NCBI RefSeq assembly: GCF_014905415.1
Contig: NZ_BNEO01000001.1
Coordinates: forward strand, 1,178,001 to 1,242,000
DNA length: 64,000 nucleotides
Source: Virgibacillus salexigens
GTDB taxonomy: Bacteria > Bacillota > Bacilli > Bacillales > Amphibacillaceae
Reading direction: 5' to 3'
The notes beneath the pieces were generated by a model, which was not told where the DNA came from, did no database searches, and saw nothing but the letters and a program-made list of their open reading frames with translations. The position numbers and the translations under genes were made by a program. Below, one piece after another: positions 63,374 through 64,000 of this stretch; positions within the stretch are counted from its first letter, which is position 1, and every line of letters begins with the position of its first letter.

Positions 63374-64000
63374 CTACATTAAGATAAGCACTAGCCCTGG
63401 GGTAATAACGGAAACTACAATCGCACTAACTACCATTGCTATCGTGCTAATCGCCCCTTCCAATTTACTGGATTCCATGGAAGTAGCTGTACCAATCGCA
63501 TGCGATGCACTGCCCATCCCTACACCACGGCCAAGGTAATGGTCAATTCGGAATAAGCGTAGTACATAAGTGTGCATAAGCACCCCGCCAATACCAGCAA
63601 TCATGACAAATACTGCAGACAATGACATGACGCCACCTAACGTCTCTGTAACCGCCATTGCCACAGGGGTGGTAACGGACTTTGGTGTTAATGAGTAAAT
63701 GATAGAAGAATTAAAACCTGCCCATTTTGCCAGTAGCAAGCCAGTTGAGATTCCTAAGATTGCTCCAAAGGAAGTCCCAACTAAAATCGGACCGGTTAAT
63801 GTTCTTAATGTATCTCTATGCTGATATAAAGGATAGGCGAGCGCAACTACAGCAGGTCCAAGTAATTCATCTATCCATTTACCACCTAACATATATGTTT
63901 TATATGGGATATGAAATATTACTAATATAATAATGATAATTGCCGTTGCGATTAAAACAGGAGCAGTAAAGGGATGATTCCACCTTTCATGAATTTTCAA
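63374..64000 (-). CDS. lrgB: LrgB/CidB-family antiholin-like protein (N-terminus cut)
   Basis: 208 residues are in the window; the frame is open to the right edge, and the usual length is about 230, so some 15-20 residues are missing. Family sequence is clear: GGKWIDELLGPAVVALAYPLY, SLTPKSVTTPVAMAV and GMGSASHAIGTAT. Several hydrophobic segments. LrgB acts with LrgA in control of murein hydrolase activity or as a pyruvate/glycolate-type carrier; lrgA would be just outside the window if present. Confidence 0.9.
   Translation of the reverse strand: MKIHERWNHPFTAPVLIATAIIIIILVIFHIPYKTYMLGGKWIDELLGPAVVALAYPLYQHRDTLRTLTGPILVGTSFGAILGISTGLLLAKWAGFNSSIIYSLTPKSVTTPVAMAVTETLGGVMSLSAVFVMIAGIGGVLMHTYVLRLFRIDHYLGRGVGMGSASHAIGTATSMESSKLEGAISTIAMVVSAIVVSVITPGLVLILM

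Noticed and set aside
1-64000. CRISPR arrays, tRNA/rRNA genes, insertion sequences, prophage
   Set aside because: No regularly spaced repeats, tRNA-like cloverleaf, transposase or phage gene was found; the two hairpin elements are too short to be IS copies.

Overview
The window is AT-rich chromosomal DNA from a spore-forming, low-GC Firmicute of the Bacillaceae. Gene content suggests a halotolerant genus close to Oceanobacillus or Virgibacillus: a BCCT compatible-solute transporter, a NaChBac-type sodium channel, a YhaQP/Nat-like exporter, DesKR/Des, BceAB, two KatE-type catalases and glutamate synthase. No rRNA, tRNA, CRISPR array, transposase or prophage was seen. The genus call is inference from gene families.

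Layout. 0-4.6 kb: a SWIM-finger protein cut by the left edge, a BceAB-like peptide-antibiotic exporter behind a palindrome matching the BceR consensus, and an MFS exporter. 4.7-9.5 kb: gluconate/6-phosphogluconate genes (frameshifted HAD phosphatase, RpiR regulator, short 6PGDH, gluconokinase). 9.5-12.7 kb: TauE/SafE permease, lipoprotein Cu/Zn SOD, PH-domain protein, MazG-like hydrolase, DoxX. 12.9-17.1 kb: one operon with a 30-bp palindromic operator, a GntR repressor, two ABC ATPases and two membrane proteins. 17.2-23 kb: small membrane proteins, FMN reductase, SH3-amidase, a MerR-methyltransferase fusion followed by a frameshifted acetyltransferase, and a 423-aa protein of unknown function. 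23.1-27.1 kb: nrdE-flavodoxin-nrdF behind two NrdR boxes.

27.3-36.8 kb: BCCT transporter, DUF421 protein, a complete plasmid-style ParM/ParR/centromere cassette set among chromosomal genes, two large KatE paralogues, and a DCC-family protein. 36.8-44.2 kb: rlmN and gltAB. 44.7-50 kb: luciferase-like monooxygenase, voltage-gated sodium channel, CYP152 peroxygenase, WrbA and HtpX. 50-53 kb: des-desK-desR membrane-fluidity circuit with a palindromic candidate DesR site. 53.3-61.8 kb: BcrC, a GmhB-like phosphatase, then a three-gene operon (VTC-domain protein, DUF4956 membrane protein, very large beta-helical lipoprotein) preceded by 11-bp-phased TTAAC repeats, convergent with an OmpR-type two-component system; then a repetitive DUF6944-like protein and a candidate small RNA. 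62.2-64 kb: NDH-2-like oxidoreductase and an LrgB gene cut by the right edge.

The strongest leads for something undescribed are the VTC/DUF4956/beta-helix operon with its phased promoter repeats, the chromosomal ParMRC locus with a 44-bp perfect palindrome, a dispersed hairpin element present twice at gene 3' ends, and an unassigned structured transcript near 61.9 kb. Two genes (HAD phosphatase, acetyltransferase) carry single frameshifts next to A-runs, which may be real decay, slippage or sequence error.
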